Shown here: positions 1-8,833 of the stretch, piece by piece
How the letters are laid out: each line of letters starts with the position of its first letter
How positions within the stretch are numbered: position 1 is the stretch's first letter
Position numbers and translations under genes: made by a program
Notes under the pieces: generated by a model
What the model was told of the DNA's origin: nothing
The model's input: only the letters and a program-made list of their open reading frames with translations
Databases searched by the model: none
From: Sphingobacterium paludis
Lineage (GTDB): Bacteria > Bacteroidota > Bacteroidia > Sphingobacteriales > Sphingobacteriaceae
NCBI RefSeq assembly: GCF_004364125.1
Contig: NZ_SNZV01000013.1
Coordinates: 25,339-89,338 of the forward strand
Length of the DNA: 64,000 nucleotides
Reading direction: 5' to 3'

Positions 1-600
1 TTTGGCTAAGCTTTCCCGCATATTGCGCAGAATCAATGGTAAGTGTTTACCTTCGCGGTCTTCATAACGTTTACGGATAGAAAGACCTAGGGAAAGCACC
101 AGATTATCTTTTGCATCTTGAGCGTCGGCCAGGGGGGGCGTTTCTGGAGGAGTTGGTAGTTTCGTTCCTCTTTTCAACTCGACAAATAGCTCTGGAGATT
201 CCGTACGAATGTTTTTCGTTAAGTACTCTGCCAGCCCCAACGCATTCTTCTGCGATAGGTGTATGGCTACGTCAGATGCCTGATCCTCATCCTCGGCGTT
301 CCAAACCTCCACCAACAAGCAGGTGCCGAATTCTTCGGCTAAGGCTTTTGCCGTTTTGGTTATCCAACTATTAATCTCTTGATTTGATTTGTCAGGGGCA
401 TAGATTACGCTGGCTAACTCCGACTTGGCCAGTTCCGCCAGTAACCTGTCTTTTCCATCCATCGGTATTCTATAGATGAATAGGTAGGGCACTATCTTGT
501 TAAAGACAATTTTCCCGGTGTTTGGTATCTGTTTGTGTATAGGGGTTTTGTCTTTAATAGCGCGCAATATCTGCGGTAATACTTTATCTAGTGCTTCCAT
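1..600 (-). CDS. QEGLA-motif / DUF1704 family protein, N-terminal part (cut by window edge)
   Basis: An open frame reads leftward from the ATG at 598-600 and runs off the window without a stop, giving about 200 residues that begin MEALDKVLPQILRAIKDKTP. The text (IHKQIPNTGKIVFNKIVPYL, later LFVELKRGTKLP and a LILRNMRE segment) resembles the start of the family annotated as flavohemoglobin expression-modulating QEGLA motif protein (DUF1704), a putative metallopeptidase-like family. The QEGLA motif itself would lie beyond the window. The start overlaps the 3' end of the N-formylglutamate amidohydrolase relative by 17 bp, implying translational coupling. These two families are commonly neighbours in Bacteroidota, which supports the call. 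Function in the cell is not established. Confidence 0.7.
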   Translation of the reverse strand, partial: MEALDKVLPQILRAIKDKTPIHKQIPNTGKIVFNKIVPYLFIYRIPMDGKDRLLAELAKSELASVIYAPDKSNQEINSWITKTAKALAEEFGTCLLVEVWNAEDEDQASDVAIHLSQKNALGLAEYLTKNIRTESPELFVELKRGTKLPTPPETPPLADAQDAKDNLVLSLGLSIRKRYEDREGKHLPLILRNMRESLAK

Positions 601-1372
601 ACCCGGGCATATTTTGCAGGTCCTTTAGCACGTGCAGAAGAAGCTGCTTGTAAGCCTGAATGACAGGCATAAACGGAACGCCTGTCCACTCATCCATAAA
701 ATCTTTCCTGAACTCAATGGAGAGTACACAACCCTTATCACCAAACTTTCCAAGGATGTGCTGCGCCAAATTACCGCCTTTGAATTTTACATTTTCCCTA
801 ATATCAATCGCCTGGTCGATGATTTGTTGGTTGTTGACACTTTTCAACACACGATCAATCATCGGGCGCCAGCGTTCCTGGTTATAATGGGTACCCAGGT
901 TGATCTGTGGATTTGCCGCCGTGTCGACTACCTCCTCTGGATTCATTCGTCTGGCGTTGTAGCTATGCAGGTCGAAGACAATAAAGTAGCCATGCTGCGC
1001 TATGGTGTCTTCGATCCAAGCATCAATTTGCCTGTACATGCTGCTGTGGTCTTCCTGTAGCGTGGCCAATAATGTTGCTGGTGGTTGCTCCCGCCATACT
1101 TCCAGTCCCCAAGCCAATGCTGGGGTGAGGTAAATCGCTTCGTCCATCTTCCTATTGATGTCTAATTGAAATCGGGATGTGCGCACGATAAATTGATTGA
1201 CGGGGAGTTCTGCCATACTGCCGGTATACGGGTCTTCTTCACGCAGCTGTTGCGTATCTTCCAATTGATAATAGGGAAGTAGTGCAGGGTCAATATGATG
1301 ACCATCATGGATAGCAAAAGCCCAAAACGGGCTGTCGGATTTTTTTATGTTATACTGAAAAAGTTTTGGCAT
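584..1372 (-). CDS. N-formylglutamate amidohydrolase family protein
   Basis: The translation contains an IHDGHHIDP segment near the N-terminus, TSRFQLDINR, FDLHSYN and a C-terminal VLSIEFRKDFMDEWTG. These fit the N-formylglutamate amidohydrolase (HutG-like) fold, a zinc-dependent family that cleaves N-formylglutamate; here the true substrate is unknown because no histidine-degradation genes are nearby. The open frame extends upstream to an ATG at 1522, but that 50-residue extension reads through a perfect 19-bp inverted repeat and is basic and unlike the family. I therefore start at the ATG at 1370-1372 (MPKLFQYNIK), giving 262 residues. It overlaps the downstream QEGLA-motif gene by 17 bp, so the two form an operon. 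Confidence 0.75.
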   Translation of the reverse strand: MPKLFQYNIKKSDSPFWAFAIHDGHHIDPALLPYYQLEDTQQLREEDPYTGSMAELPVNQFIVRTSRFQLDINRKMDEAIYLTPALAWGLEVWREQPPATLLATLQEDHSSMYRQIDAWIEDTIAQHGYFIVFDLHSYNARRMNPEEVVDTAANPQINLGTHYNQERWRPMIDRVLKSVNNQQIIDQAIDIRENVKFKGGNLAQHILGKFGDKGCVLSIEFRKDFMDEWTGVPFMPVIQAYKQLLLHVLKDLQNMPGYGSTR

Positions 1373-1481
1373 AAAGTATGAGATTGCTTTCAGTATGTAT
1401 AACGTGAGAGCAGGTAAATAGTTTGCAAGCACCGCGTGCAGCTTGCGCTCTGCGCGTGTTTCCAGCCACTTCGTTGACCGC

Positions 1482-1524
1482 GCATGGAAAGGCCTATTGC
1501 GTTTAGCAATAGGCCTTTCCATGC
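1482..1524 (-). terminator. Perfect inverted repeat, probable terminator
   Basis: A 19-bp arm (1482-1500) is followed by a 5-nt loop and an exact reverse complement (1506-1524). The stem contains AAAGGCC/GGCCTTT. It lies just past the stop of the FMN reductase gene at 1552 and before the start of the amidohydrolase gene, where a terminator is expected. There is no long T run after it. Confidence 0.65.
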
Positions 1525-1551
1525 TGCTTATTTGAACCGGGCTAGATACGC

Positions 1552-2103
1552 TTAATGCTTCTCTAGAAAGGTGGCGTAGGCGGTCAATACATCTTTTAAA
1601 AACGTTGCACTGTCGTCCTTTGTTAGTTTTCCCTCCTCGTCGAAAAGGTTTTGCACATTGGCGATGTACACCTCCGGTTGCTGCAGCGTAGGCATGTTCA
1701 AAAACACGAGCGACTGGCGGAGGTGGTGGTTGGCGCCGAAACCACTCACGTTGCTGATGGATGAAGAGACCACAAGGGCGGGCTTACCATCCCAACAGCT
1801 TTGTCCATAGGGGCGCGAGGCCACATCAAGCGCATTTTTAAGCACGCCGGGTACAGACCGGTTGTATTCTGGTGTAATGAATATAACGCCGTCCAAAGAC
1901 TTGATTTTTTCCCGGAAAGGCCCGTAGCTCGCTGGGCTTCCATCTTCATCAAAATCTTGGTTGTAATGCTCCAAATGACCGATTTCAATAAGCTCCATGC
2001 TATTGCCTTCAGGAGCATTTTCTATAAAAAAATGAGCGATTTTTTTGCTGAACGATCCGCGCCGTAACGATCCGACGAGGATGCCTATTTTTTTGTCTGC
2101 CAT
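1552..2103 (-). CDS. NADPH-dependent FMN reductase family protein
   Basis: This is a flavodoxin-fold quinone/FMN reductase of 183 residues, which reduces FMN, quinones or azo compounds with NAD(P)H in the cytosol. After a beta strand (KKIGILVGSLRRGSFSKKIA) comes the FMN phosphate-binding loop GSLRRGSFS, and further on the family signature PEYNRSVPGVLKNALDVAS. The length matches the family. The frame is open for 64 codons upstream, but that part crosses the terminator at 2171-2205 of the preceding gene and is non-family, so the ATG at 2101-2103 (MADKKIGILV) is chosen. It is probably a single-gene unit between two terminators. The substrate cannot be told from the sequence. Confidence 0.88.
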   Translation of the reverse strand: MADKKIGILVGSLRRGSFSKKIAHFFIENAPEGNSMELIEIGHLEHYNQDFDEDGSPASYGPFREKIKSLDGVIFITPEYNRSVPGVLKNALDVASRPYGQSCWDGKPALVVSSSISNVSGFGANHHLRQSLVFLNMPTLQQPEVYIANVQNLFDEEGKLTKDDSATFLKDVLTAYATFLEKH

Positions 2104-2170
2104 ACTATTTCGTTTTGTTGTTAGTAAGAAAACAACGGTAGACAGATTAAGTTCTTTCCTTATTCCTAAT

Positions 2171-2205
2171 AAAAAGAGGAGCAACATGTGGCTGCTCCTC
2201 TTTTT
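2171..2205 (-). terminator. Rho-independent terminator
   Basis: AAAAAGAGGAGCA pairs with TGCTCCTCTTTTT across a short loop. It sits 11 bp past the stop of the DUF4342 gene and ends in a T run when read on the minus strand. Confidence 0.8.
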
Positions 2206-2215
2206 CGCATCGGAC

Positions 2216-2518
2216 TTACTTAACTTCAATAATCGTTCGCTCATGATTATTTTCACCATCCGGTGGGGGAGGTGTATCGTCTTTCTTTTTCTCAACGGTG
2301 ATTTTGCACTCGGTCAGTAGCGCCGCTAAGGCACCTACAGCAGCAAATATGGGCGCGAAAACAACGCCAACAACACCTATGGTAACGGGAAAACTCATGA
2401 TTTCTTTTCCAGATTTATCGGAAATACTGATTTTGGTAACATTCCCTTCCGCAATAATCTCCTTGATTTTCTTCAGAAGGTTCTCGCCATTTACGAAAAA
2501 AGTTTCTTTGATTGACAT
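2216..2518 (-). CDS. DUF4342 domain-containing small protein
   Basis: A 100-residue protein. Residues 1-45 (ENLLKKIKEIIAEGNVTKIS and DKSGKEIMSFPVTIGVVG) form the charged alpha/beta part of DUF4342. Residues about 45-70 are a Gly/Ala-rich hydrophobic hairpin (TIGVVGVVFAPIFAAVGALA), ending in TECKITVEKKK. The family is widespread in Bacteroidota and Firmicutes; its function is unknown. The C-terminus has a run of four prolines and an acidic tail. It is the last gene of a minus-strand run with the DUF4407 protein and a soluble partner, and has its own terminator. Confidence 0.8.
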   Translation of the reverse strand: MSIKETFFVNGENLLKKIKEIIAEGNVTKISISDKSGKEIMSFPVTIGVVGVVFAPIFAAVGALAALLTECKITVEKKKDDTPPPPDGENNHERTIIEVK

Positions 2519-2570
2519 AGTATTTTATTTTTAAGGGTTTAATAATACAACAATTTGATGCCGTGCTTGT

Positions 2571-3524
2571 TTACGGTAAACGTAGTTTTTCAAGCATTTG
2601 CATGCGGATATTAGTTTGATGCTGAAGCAGTTTGTCATAGTCTGATTCCTTGTCCGTCAGCTTCATAACGAGTACGAACAGTTCGATAGCGAGGAAAAAC
2701 AGCATAAACAGCAGATAGACGAAGATTCCTATTTTTGAAGAGGTGACTACATCATGCAGAAGCGTGAGTTCATCCAAGAAGCCCGTTTTCGCTTTAAGTT
2801 CCTTTTCTTTCCGCTCTTTGATCGTGGTGATCGAAGCTGCAAGTTCAAACTTCTTCGTTTGCAAGGTTTCGATCTGTCTATGCAACTGCTCCATTTCTAT
2901 TTTCTTCGGGTTCTCCATAACCGACCTGTTCGTGGAGCGCGTGCTGTTCAGCTCTTTTCCCGTATTGTCTTTCGTTACACTGTTGTTGGTATACGTGGTG
3001 ACGATAACGGGGTTCTTCTTTAGATCTAAACTAACTGCGTCATACTTTTGCGTCGCTGCGGCAATCATGGTATCCAGATCGGCAATTTGTTTCTGCAAGT
3101 CGTCTTCCGATTGCTTTACGGCCAATTTTACGCGCTGGTCCATGACTTGCGCTTTGCGGAGTTCGATGTCGTCCTTAAACGTGATCTGGTCCATAATAAA
3201 AGCGCCCAATATAGACATCACAACGGCCAGCAAGACCCGGAAGCCACTTGACCAGGCACTTACTTTTGTCGACAGGATGATGATTCGTTCGATTTGGATA
3301 ATGACAAATGCCATCAGTAATCCGCCGACTATCCCACCCAGCAGCGGCAGATGCAGATAACGCGTAGCAAAACTGTAACCGATGAATATCCAAACCAATA
3401 CGATCAATAGCATGGCCGAGGTGTATTTCTTTACATTTTTTGCAGATTGTTCACTGGAATTTTTTACCAGATTATAATTGAAACCGGTCAGGAAGCATCC
3501 GAGTTTAAGCCACCAATCTTTCAT
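2571..3524 (-). CDS. DUF4407 domain-containing membrane protein
   Basis: The 317-residue protein has two close membrane segments at about residues 38-57 and 60-78 (LLIVLVWIFIGYSFA, GGIVGGLLMAFVIIQIERII), a third at about 95-112, a long central charged region at about 115-240 likely to form coiled coil (DDLQKQIADLDTMIAAATQK; EQLHRQIETLQTKKFE), and a final membrane segment at about 265-287 (IGIFVYLLFMLFFLAIELFV). This order is that of DUF4407, a bacterial membrane family of unknown function. The ATG lies 3 nt after the stop of the upstream gene at 3528, so the two are surely cotranscribed. An envelope or stress role is only a guess. Confidence 0.82.
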   Translation of the reverse strand: MKDWWLKLGCFLTGFNYNLVKNSSEQSAKNVKKYTSAMLLIVLVWIFIGYSFATRYLHLPLLGGIVGGLLMAFVIIQIERIIILSTKVSAWSSGFRVLLAVVMSILGAFIMDQITFKDDIELRKAQVMDQRVKLAVKQSEDDLQKQIADLDTMIAAATQKYDAVSLDLKKNPVIVTTYTNNSVTKDNTGKELNSTRSTNRSVMENPKKIEMEQLHRQIETLQTKKFELAASITTIKERKEKELKAKTGFLDELTLLHDVVTSSKIGIFVYLLFMLFFLAIELFVLVMKLTDKESDYDKLLQHQTNIRMQMLEKLRLP

Positions 3525-3527
3525 TTC

Positions 3528-4067
3528 CTAGAATTTTTTTGATAATAAATAGGTTTGTGTGATCGAGGCCATCCCTTTCATAAAACCACGTTTATAGGCC
3601 AAAATGGCGCGCTCACAAAAGCCAGCGTCACTCTTCAGTGATTGCTCAAATTCGTTCACTTTTTCCATATGGGCCAGTAAATCTGTTTGCTTGATTTTTA
3701 GTTCGTCTACTAAGTCGATCAACCCGGCTCGTCCGCGAGAATGTATGTGAAACTCTATATCTTTCATCAGCGATTCGTGGTACGTTTTTATTTGGTGAAC
3801 CAAAATTTCCAAATCATACTTAATCAGCCGGATATTATCGTTCTTATACCCTTCATCAGGGCTGATCAATGCATCGTTGAAGCCGCGGTTTTCAAAGTCC
3901 TGCTGCAGGTAAGCATAGATTAGGAAAATACCCTGCTGATCATGTACCGATGCCCCATTGAGCTGGCTATTATCAACGCTAATTTGCTTCGTTGTTTCGG
4001 GCGACGGAACCGCCGTCGCTGCCTGCGCTGTAGCTTCCTTTTTCTTAAATCGTGTAAACCATCCCAT
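3528..4067 (-). CDS. Uncharacterised soluble partner of the DUF4407 protein
   Basis: The product has 179 residues, no membrane segment and no signal peptide. It begins MGWFTRFKKKEATAQAA, then a low-complexity linker, then an alpha-helical body (IFLIYAYLQQDFENRGFNDA; HQIKTYHESLMKDIEFHIHS; LKIKQTDLLAHMEKVNEFEQ). I do not recognise a named family. The very tight spacing to the DUF4407 gene (3 nt) suggests that the two products act together, perhaps as a cytosolic regulator of the membrane protein. It is the first gene of the run, and the gap to the divergent ABC gene at 4237 must hold both promoters. Confidence 0.7.
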   Translation of the reverse strand: MGWFTRFKKKEATAQAATAVPSPETTKQISVDNSQLNGASVHDQQGIFLIYAYLQQDFENRGFNDALISPDEGYKNDNIRLIKYDLEILVHQIKTYHESLMKDIEFHIHSRGRAGLIDLVDELKIKQTDLLAHMEKVNEFEQSLKSDAGFCERAILAYKRGFMKGMASITQTYLLSKKF

Positions 4068-4236
4068 TGTCGTTGTTTTTTCAAATGTACATGGTCAGTA
4101 GGCGATTGAAGTAGTGGTTTTAGGTGAGCGCAACCAAAACGTAGGCGAAAGGCGGAAGATTGTCGGTAAAAAAAACGGATCTCTTGTGTAACAAAATCTG
4201 GCAAACCTCTACTTATAGTAAAAAAAGCTACAGACC

Positions 4237-5121
4237 ATGAGTTTACAAATAACCGGATTAACAAAGACATACAAAAATGGCGTTAAAGCGCTTGATCATA
4301 TTGATCTTGAAATAGGAAAGGGCATGTTTGGCTTACTAGGGCCAAATGGTGCGGGAAAGTCGTCATTGATGCGTACTATCGCGACCTTGCAACAACCCGA
4401 CAGGGGTAGCATCCGATTCCGTGATATAGACGTCTTGCACGACAAGATGAGCCTGAGGAAGGTGTTAGGCTATCTTCCGCAGGAGTTTGGCGTGTACCCG
4501 AATATATCGGCGCAGGAACTGCTGGATTATTTCGCGCAACTAAAAGGGATTACGAGCAGGGTAGATCGAAAGAAGATTATCCAGGAAGTACTTGAAATCA
4601 CCAACTTGTTTGATGTGCGGGATAAAAGTGTGAGTGGCTATTCGGGCGGGATGAAGCAGCGTTTCGGCATTGCGCAGCTGTTGCTTAACCGGCCACAACT
4701 GATTATTGTTGATGAGCCAACGGCAGGTCTAGACCCTGCCGAGCGACAACGTTTTCTGAATGTGTTGCGGGAGATAGGTACCGATAATACCGTGCTTTTT
4801 TCGACACACATCGTGGATGATGTGCGCGAGCTGTGCCATGAACTGGCCATTTTAAATGGGGGTAAGGTATTGTATCGGGGCACGGCACAACAGGCGGAGG
4901 ACAGCCTTGCCGGTAAGATCTGGACAAAGACCATTGCGCGTGCAGACTTCGAAGCAGAAAGCCTGCTGTACAACATTATTTCATCGAACTACAATCCAGA
5001 TAATTCCCTAAACATTCGGATGTATAGCGCGCAGCGCCCCGACGATTCGGTTCGCGAAGTGAAGCCTATATTGGAGGATGTCTATTTCGTAAACCTTAAA
5101 AAAGAAGCACAGCATGTTTAG
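4237..5121 (+). CDS. ABC transporter ATP-binding protein
   Basis: The 294-residue protein is a single nucleotide-binding domain that powers the permease encoded next to it. The Walker A loop GPNGAGKSS lies at about residues 35-43, the Q-loop is in YLPQEFGVYPN, the signature VSGYSGGMKQR at about 132-142, Walker B LIIVDEPTAGLDP at about 153-165, and the switch His in STHIVDD. The C-terminal 80 residues are a family-specific extension. The layout is that of DrrA/CcmA-type exporter ATPases. The gene overlaps the permease gene by 8 bp, so they are translated together. The substrate is unknown. Confidence 0.92.
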   Translation: MSLQITGLTKTYKNGVKALDHIDLEIGKGMFGLLGPNGAGKSSLMRTIATLQQPDRGSIRFRDIDVLHDKMSLRKVLGYLPQEFGVYPNISAQELLDYFAQLKGITSRVDRKKIIQEVLEITNLFDVRDKSVSGYSGGMKQRFGIAQLLLNRPQLIIVDEPTAGLDPAERQRFLNVLREIGTDNTVLFSTHIVDDVRELCHELAILNGGKVLYRGTAQQAEDSLAGKIWTKTIARADFEAESLLYNIISSNYNPDNSLNIRMYSAQRPDDSVREVKPILEDVYFVNLKKEAQHV

Positions 5122-8100
5122 TTCGATTTTTCTTTTTGAGCTCAAGCGTTGGATCAAGAATCCGGCATTTTATATCTATGCTGCGCTGTTTTTTGCTTTT
5201 GCACTATTCAGTATGAGTACGAGCTTGGGCGTATTCGATCAGGCAACAGCCAGCACATCGAATCCGGTCTATGCCAACTCTCCACAAAGTGTGAGCGGTA
5301 TGCTCAATGCGTTGTCTATCTTTGTGTACTTCGTGCTACCGACCATTGTGGGTGGTTCTATCTATAGGGATTTTCGGTACAATGTGCACCATGTCTTGTT
5401 TTCCTATTCGCTAGACAAGGCTTCCTATCTTTCTGCAAAATTTTTAAGCTCGCTCTGCGTCACGATCCTGATCGTTTGCACGACGACCTTCGGGTTTTTA
5501 GCGGCGCAGTTCCTGCCTAATGTCAACCCAGACTTACTCGGGCCTAACCATCTTTGGTCTTACCTGCAAGCCTACTTTTACTTCGTTATACCAAACTTAA
5601 TTCTGTTCGGGGCCATCGTCTTTGCGTTGGTTACGTATACACGCAATATCTACATCGGATTTATATTTATCATTTTCCTATTTGTGCTGGATGCCTTTTT
5701 GGGTCAATTGCGAAGCAATATGGACAATGAGTTCCTTGCCTCCCTCATCGATCCGTTTGGTTTCGAGGCTATGCGTTTCGAAACGAAGTATTGGACTATT
5801 GACGAGCAAAACTTTCGAAACATTCCTTTCCAAGGGGCCATTGTGTACAATCGTCTTATTTGGCTCGGCTTAGGCATAGTGGTGCTCGCTTTGGTGTACT
5901 TAAATTTCGATTTCTCCCAATCGGGGATACAGTTGGGTAAAGCCAAGGCTGGCAAGCGCGTCACCAAAAATAATTTTGGTAGCATCATGGCGATTGATCT
6001 GCCTCAGGTGAATCTTGACTTTTCTTTTGTGGCTTATCTAAAAACAGCCTGGCGCCTGTCGCATTACGACTTCCGCTACATTGTGCGCAATTGGATATTC
6101 ATTATCATGATGATTTTTGCTGTGCTGCTTGTCGCCGTCATGGCCTCATCTTCAGGACAGCTTTATGGTACAGAGACGTATCCCGTAACGTGGAAAATGT
6201 TAAAAGATACGAGCAGCATCTATAGCTTCTTTCTAACCTTAATCATTTATCTGTTTTCTGGCCTGTTAGTGCAGCGTGCCAGCCTGGCCAATATGCATCT
6301 GGTGGTTGACGCTACCGCTGTACCTAATTGGACGCTGTTTCTCTCCAAGTTTATTGCGATGATTAAGATCGCCTGTTTGGTGCAGCTCATCAGCATGCTG
6401 ACCGGTGTTGGCTATCAGCTCGCTCAAGGCTATTTTCACGTGGAGCTGTGGCACTATCTGTATGAACTTTTTGTGCTCGACTTCCTGAATTACATGATCC
6501 TGATTTTGTTTGCACTCTTTATCCACTCGTTTTTTAAAAATTACTACGTCGGCTTCTTTGTGTGTTTGGTTATCGTGATTGCTGTTCCTTTGCTGAGCAA
6601 AGTAGGCATTGAGCAGTCTATCTTTAAGTTTAACGAGGGGCCTAGCTATAGTTTTTCGGACATGAATGGTTATGCTGACGTGCGCCATTACATTTGGTAT
6701 AAGGTTTACTGGCTGCTTTTCGTGTTGTTTCTAAGTGGTATTACCTTGCTGTTTTGGCGCCGTGGCATCATTGCGGATGTGAAAGACCGTTTACGTACAG
6801 CTAAAAGCCGCTTAACAAGCACGGTGTATATTCCCAGTGTATTCGCCCTTACTGTATTTTTAGTATTAGGTTTTGCCATTTATCGGCAAACCAATGTCCT
6901 CGAGAGGTATGTATCGGTGAAAGAGCATGAGCAGGAGCAAGTGGACTATGAAAAGAAATACAAAATGTACGATGGGCGTCCGCAGCCCCGCATTGTGGAC
7001 GTCAAGGTAAATATGGATATTTACCCGACGGAACGCAATTTTCTTGCGAAGATCAACTATGTCTTGAAAAACAAAACCGGAACAGCTATCGATTCTATCT
7101 TTATCAATTACAATGATTTAATGGATTCTATACATATCGCCGGTGCGAAGCGGGTCAGAAAAGATAGTCTTGCAGGCTTCGATATTTTTTCCTTAAGTAC
7201 GCCTTTGCTGCCTGGCGATAGTCTCGCCATGTTTGCACAGGTGAAAAACAAACCAAACAACTTTTTGTATGATAGGTCGCCGATTTTAAGTAATGGCACG
7301 TTTATCAATAATAGCTATTTCCCGAATATTGGCTACCAAGAAGGCGTGGAGTTGGTGGACAACGATGTGCGTAAGAAATATGGATTGCCAAATCGCGACC
7401 GGATGGCAGAGCCAAACGATACGCAGGCGCGGCAGAACACGTATATCGCGAATGATTCGGATTGGATTCGTTTTGAAGCGACAGTAAGTACCGATCTGGA
7501 TCAAACCGCTATAGCACCCGGTATTTTGGAAAAAGAATGGCAAGATAAGGGTCGTCGATATTTTCGCTATAAAATGGACCAGAAGATGTTAAACTTCTAT
7601 TCATTTATCTCGGCGCGATACACGCTGAAAAAAGAACGTTGGCAAAACATTAATTTGGAAATTTACTACCACGACGGCCATACTTACAACCTCGACCGCA
7701 TGATGGCTTCTATGAAGAAATCGCTTGATTACTATGGTCGCTCGTTTAGTCCATACCAGTTTAATCAGATGAGGATTATCGAGTTCCCCGTAACGCATGG
7801 CACGTTTGCACAGGCGTTTGCCAATACGGTACCTTTTTCGGAAGGCATCGGTTTTATCGCCAAAGTGGATGATGAAAACCCGGATGCGGTAGATTATCCA
7901 TACAACGTTATTTCACATGAGCTTGCGCATCAATGGTGGGCGCATCAAGTGATAGGGGCAAATGTGAAGGGCTCTACAATGCTTTCTGAATCCATGGCGG
8001 AATACAGCTCGTTAAAAGTTTTGGAAAAAACCTATGGCCATACGCAGATGCGCAAATTTCTTAAAGAGTCATTGGATAGCTATTTAAGAGGCCGGGGTAA

Positions 8101-8755
8101 CGAGCAGTTGAAGGAAAACCCACTGACGCGGAATGAAAACCAACAGTACATTCACTATAACAAGGGTGCTGTCGTGATGTATGCCATGAGTGATTTTCTG
8201 GGCGAAGCTACATTCAATAATTTTTTGAAAGAATATGTAGCCCGTGTGGCTTTTCAAGAAGCGCCGTACACCAATTCGCTGGAATTTGTCGCTTTGCTCA
8301 AACAGCATACGCCAGATTCGTTACAATACCTAATTAAAGACATGTATGAAACGATTACGCTCTATGATAATGATGTGCAAGAGGCTTCCTACAAAAAATT
8401 AGCGAATGGAAAGTATCAGGTCGACATTACGTTCAAAGTTCAAAAATACAGAACGAATGAAAAAGGAAAGCGTACATACACGGACGAACAGGGCAAAGGG
8501 TTGAAGGAAAAAATAGCCGGTAAAGACCAATCTTCGCTGCCCCTTCAAGACTATGTGGACATCGGTGTTCTCGGAAAGCGTAAGAAGCAGGGATCGCATG
8601 AGGTCGATCACGAGCTCTACCTTGCGAAGCATAAGGTATCTCGGGTAAATAATAAGGTTTCCATCATCGTGTCGGAACAGCCGACGGAAGTTGGTGTGGA
8701 TCCGTACAATAAGCTGATTGATACGAATTCTGACGATAACCGAAAGAGCCTTTAA
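5114..8755 (+). CDS. ABC-2 type permease fused to M1-family aminopeptidase-like domain
   Basis: This 1213-residue protein joins two functions. Residues 1 to about 590 hold two sets of membrane helices of the ABC-2 permease type (for example IVGGSIYRDFRYNVHHVLFS, then NLILFGAIVFALVTYTRNIY). After a last helix at about 577-593 comes a large extracytoplasmic part with an M1 metallopeptidase core. Its zinc motif is H935-E936-L-A-H939, followed by the third ligand Glu in MLSESMAEYS; the spacing is one residue longer than the classic HEXXH-X18-E. The canonical GAMEN exopeptidase motif is replaced by PFSEGIG. Fusions of this kind are known in Bacteroidota, with unknown substrate. Export coupled to peptide trimming is a reasonable inference. 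Confidence 0.9.
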   Translation: MFSSIFLFELKRWIKNPAFYIYAALFFAFALFSMSTSLGVFDQATASTSNPVYANSPQSVSGMLNALSIFVYFVLPTIVGGSIYRDFRYNVHHVLFSYSLDKASYLSAKFLSSLCVTILIVCTTTFGFLAAQFLPNVNPDLLGPNHLWSYLQAYFYFVIPNLILFGAIVFALVTYTRNIYIGFIFIIFLFVLDAFLGQLRSNMDNEFLASLIDPFGFEAMRFETKYWTIDEQNFRNIPFQGAIVYNRLIWLGLGIVVLALVYLNFDFSQSGIQLGKAKAGKRVTKNNFGSIMAIDLPQVNLDFSFVAYLKTAWRLSHYDFRYIVRNWIFIIMMIFAVLLVAVMASSSGQLYGTETYPVTWKMLKDTSSIYSFFLTLIIYLFSGLLVQRASLANMHLVVDATAVPNWTLFLSKFIAMIKIACLVQLISMLTGVGYQLAQGYFHVELWHYLYELFVLDFLNYMILILFALFIHSFFKNYYVGFFVCLVIVIAVPLLSKVGIEQSIFKFNEGPSYSFSDMNGYADVRHYIWYKVYWLLFVLFLSGITLLFWRRGIIADVKDRLRTAKSRLTSTVYIPSVFALTVFLVLGFAIYRQTNVLERYVSVKEHEQEQVDYEKKYKMYDGRPQPRIVDVKVNMDIYPTERNFLAKINYVLKNKTGTAIDSIFINYNDLMDSIHIAGAKRVRKDSLAGFDIFSLSTPLLPGDSLAMFAQVKNKPNNFLYDRSPILSNGTFINNSYFPNIGYQEGVELVDNDVRKKYGLPNRDRMAEPNDTQARQNTYIANDSDWIRFEATVSTDLDQTAIAPGILEKEWQDKGRRYFRYKMDQKMLNFYSFISARYTLKKERWQNINLEIYYHDGHTYNLDRMMASMKKSLDYYGRSFSPYQFNQMRIIEFPVTHGTFAQAFANTVPFSEGIGFIAKVDDENPDAVDYPYNVISHELAHQWWAHQVIGANVKGSTMLSESMAEYSSLKVLEKTYGHTQMRKFLKESLDSYLRGRGNEQLKENPLTRNENQQYIHYNKGAVVMYAMSDFLGEATFNNFLKEYVARVAFQEAPYTNSLEFVALLKQHTPDSLQYLIKDMYETITLYDNDVQEASYKKLANGKYQVDITFKVQKYRTNEKGKRTYTDEQGKGLKEKIAGKDQSSLPLQDYVDIGVLGKRKKQGSHEVDHELYLAKHKVSRVNNKVSIIVSEQPTEVGVDPYNKLIDTNSDDNRKSL

Positions 8756-8833
8756 TAAGCAGCCACTGTAAAAAAGTTTGAGATAAATGTCCTTGCAAGA
8801 GTCAGGCACCACGCATTTTAAGGTGCTTGAACG

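Noticed and set aside
632..1060. Plus-strand frames opposite the amidohydrolase gene
   Set aside because: They mirror the real minus-strand gene and have no domain of their own.
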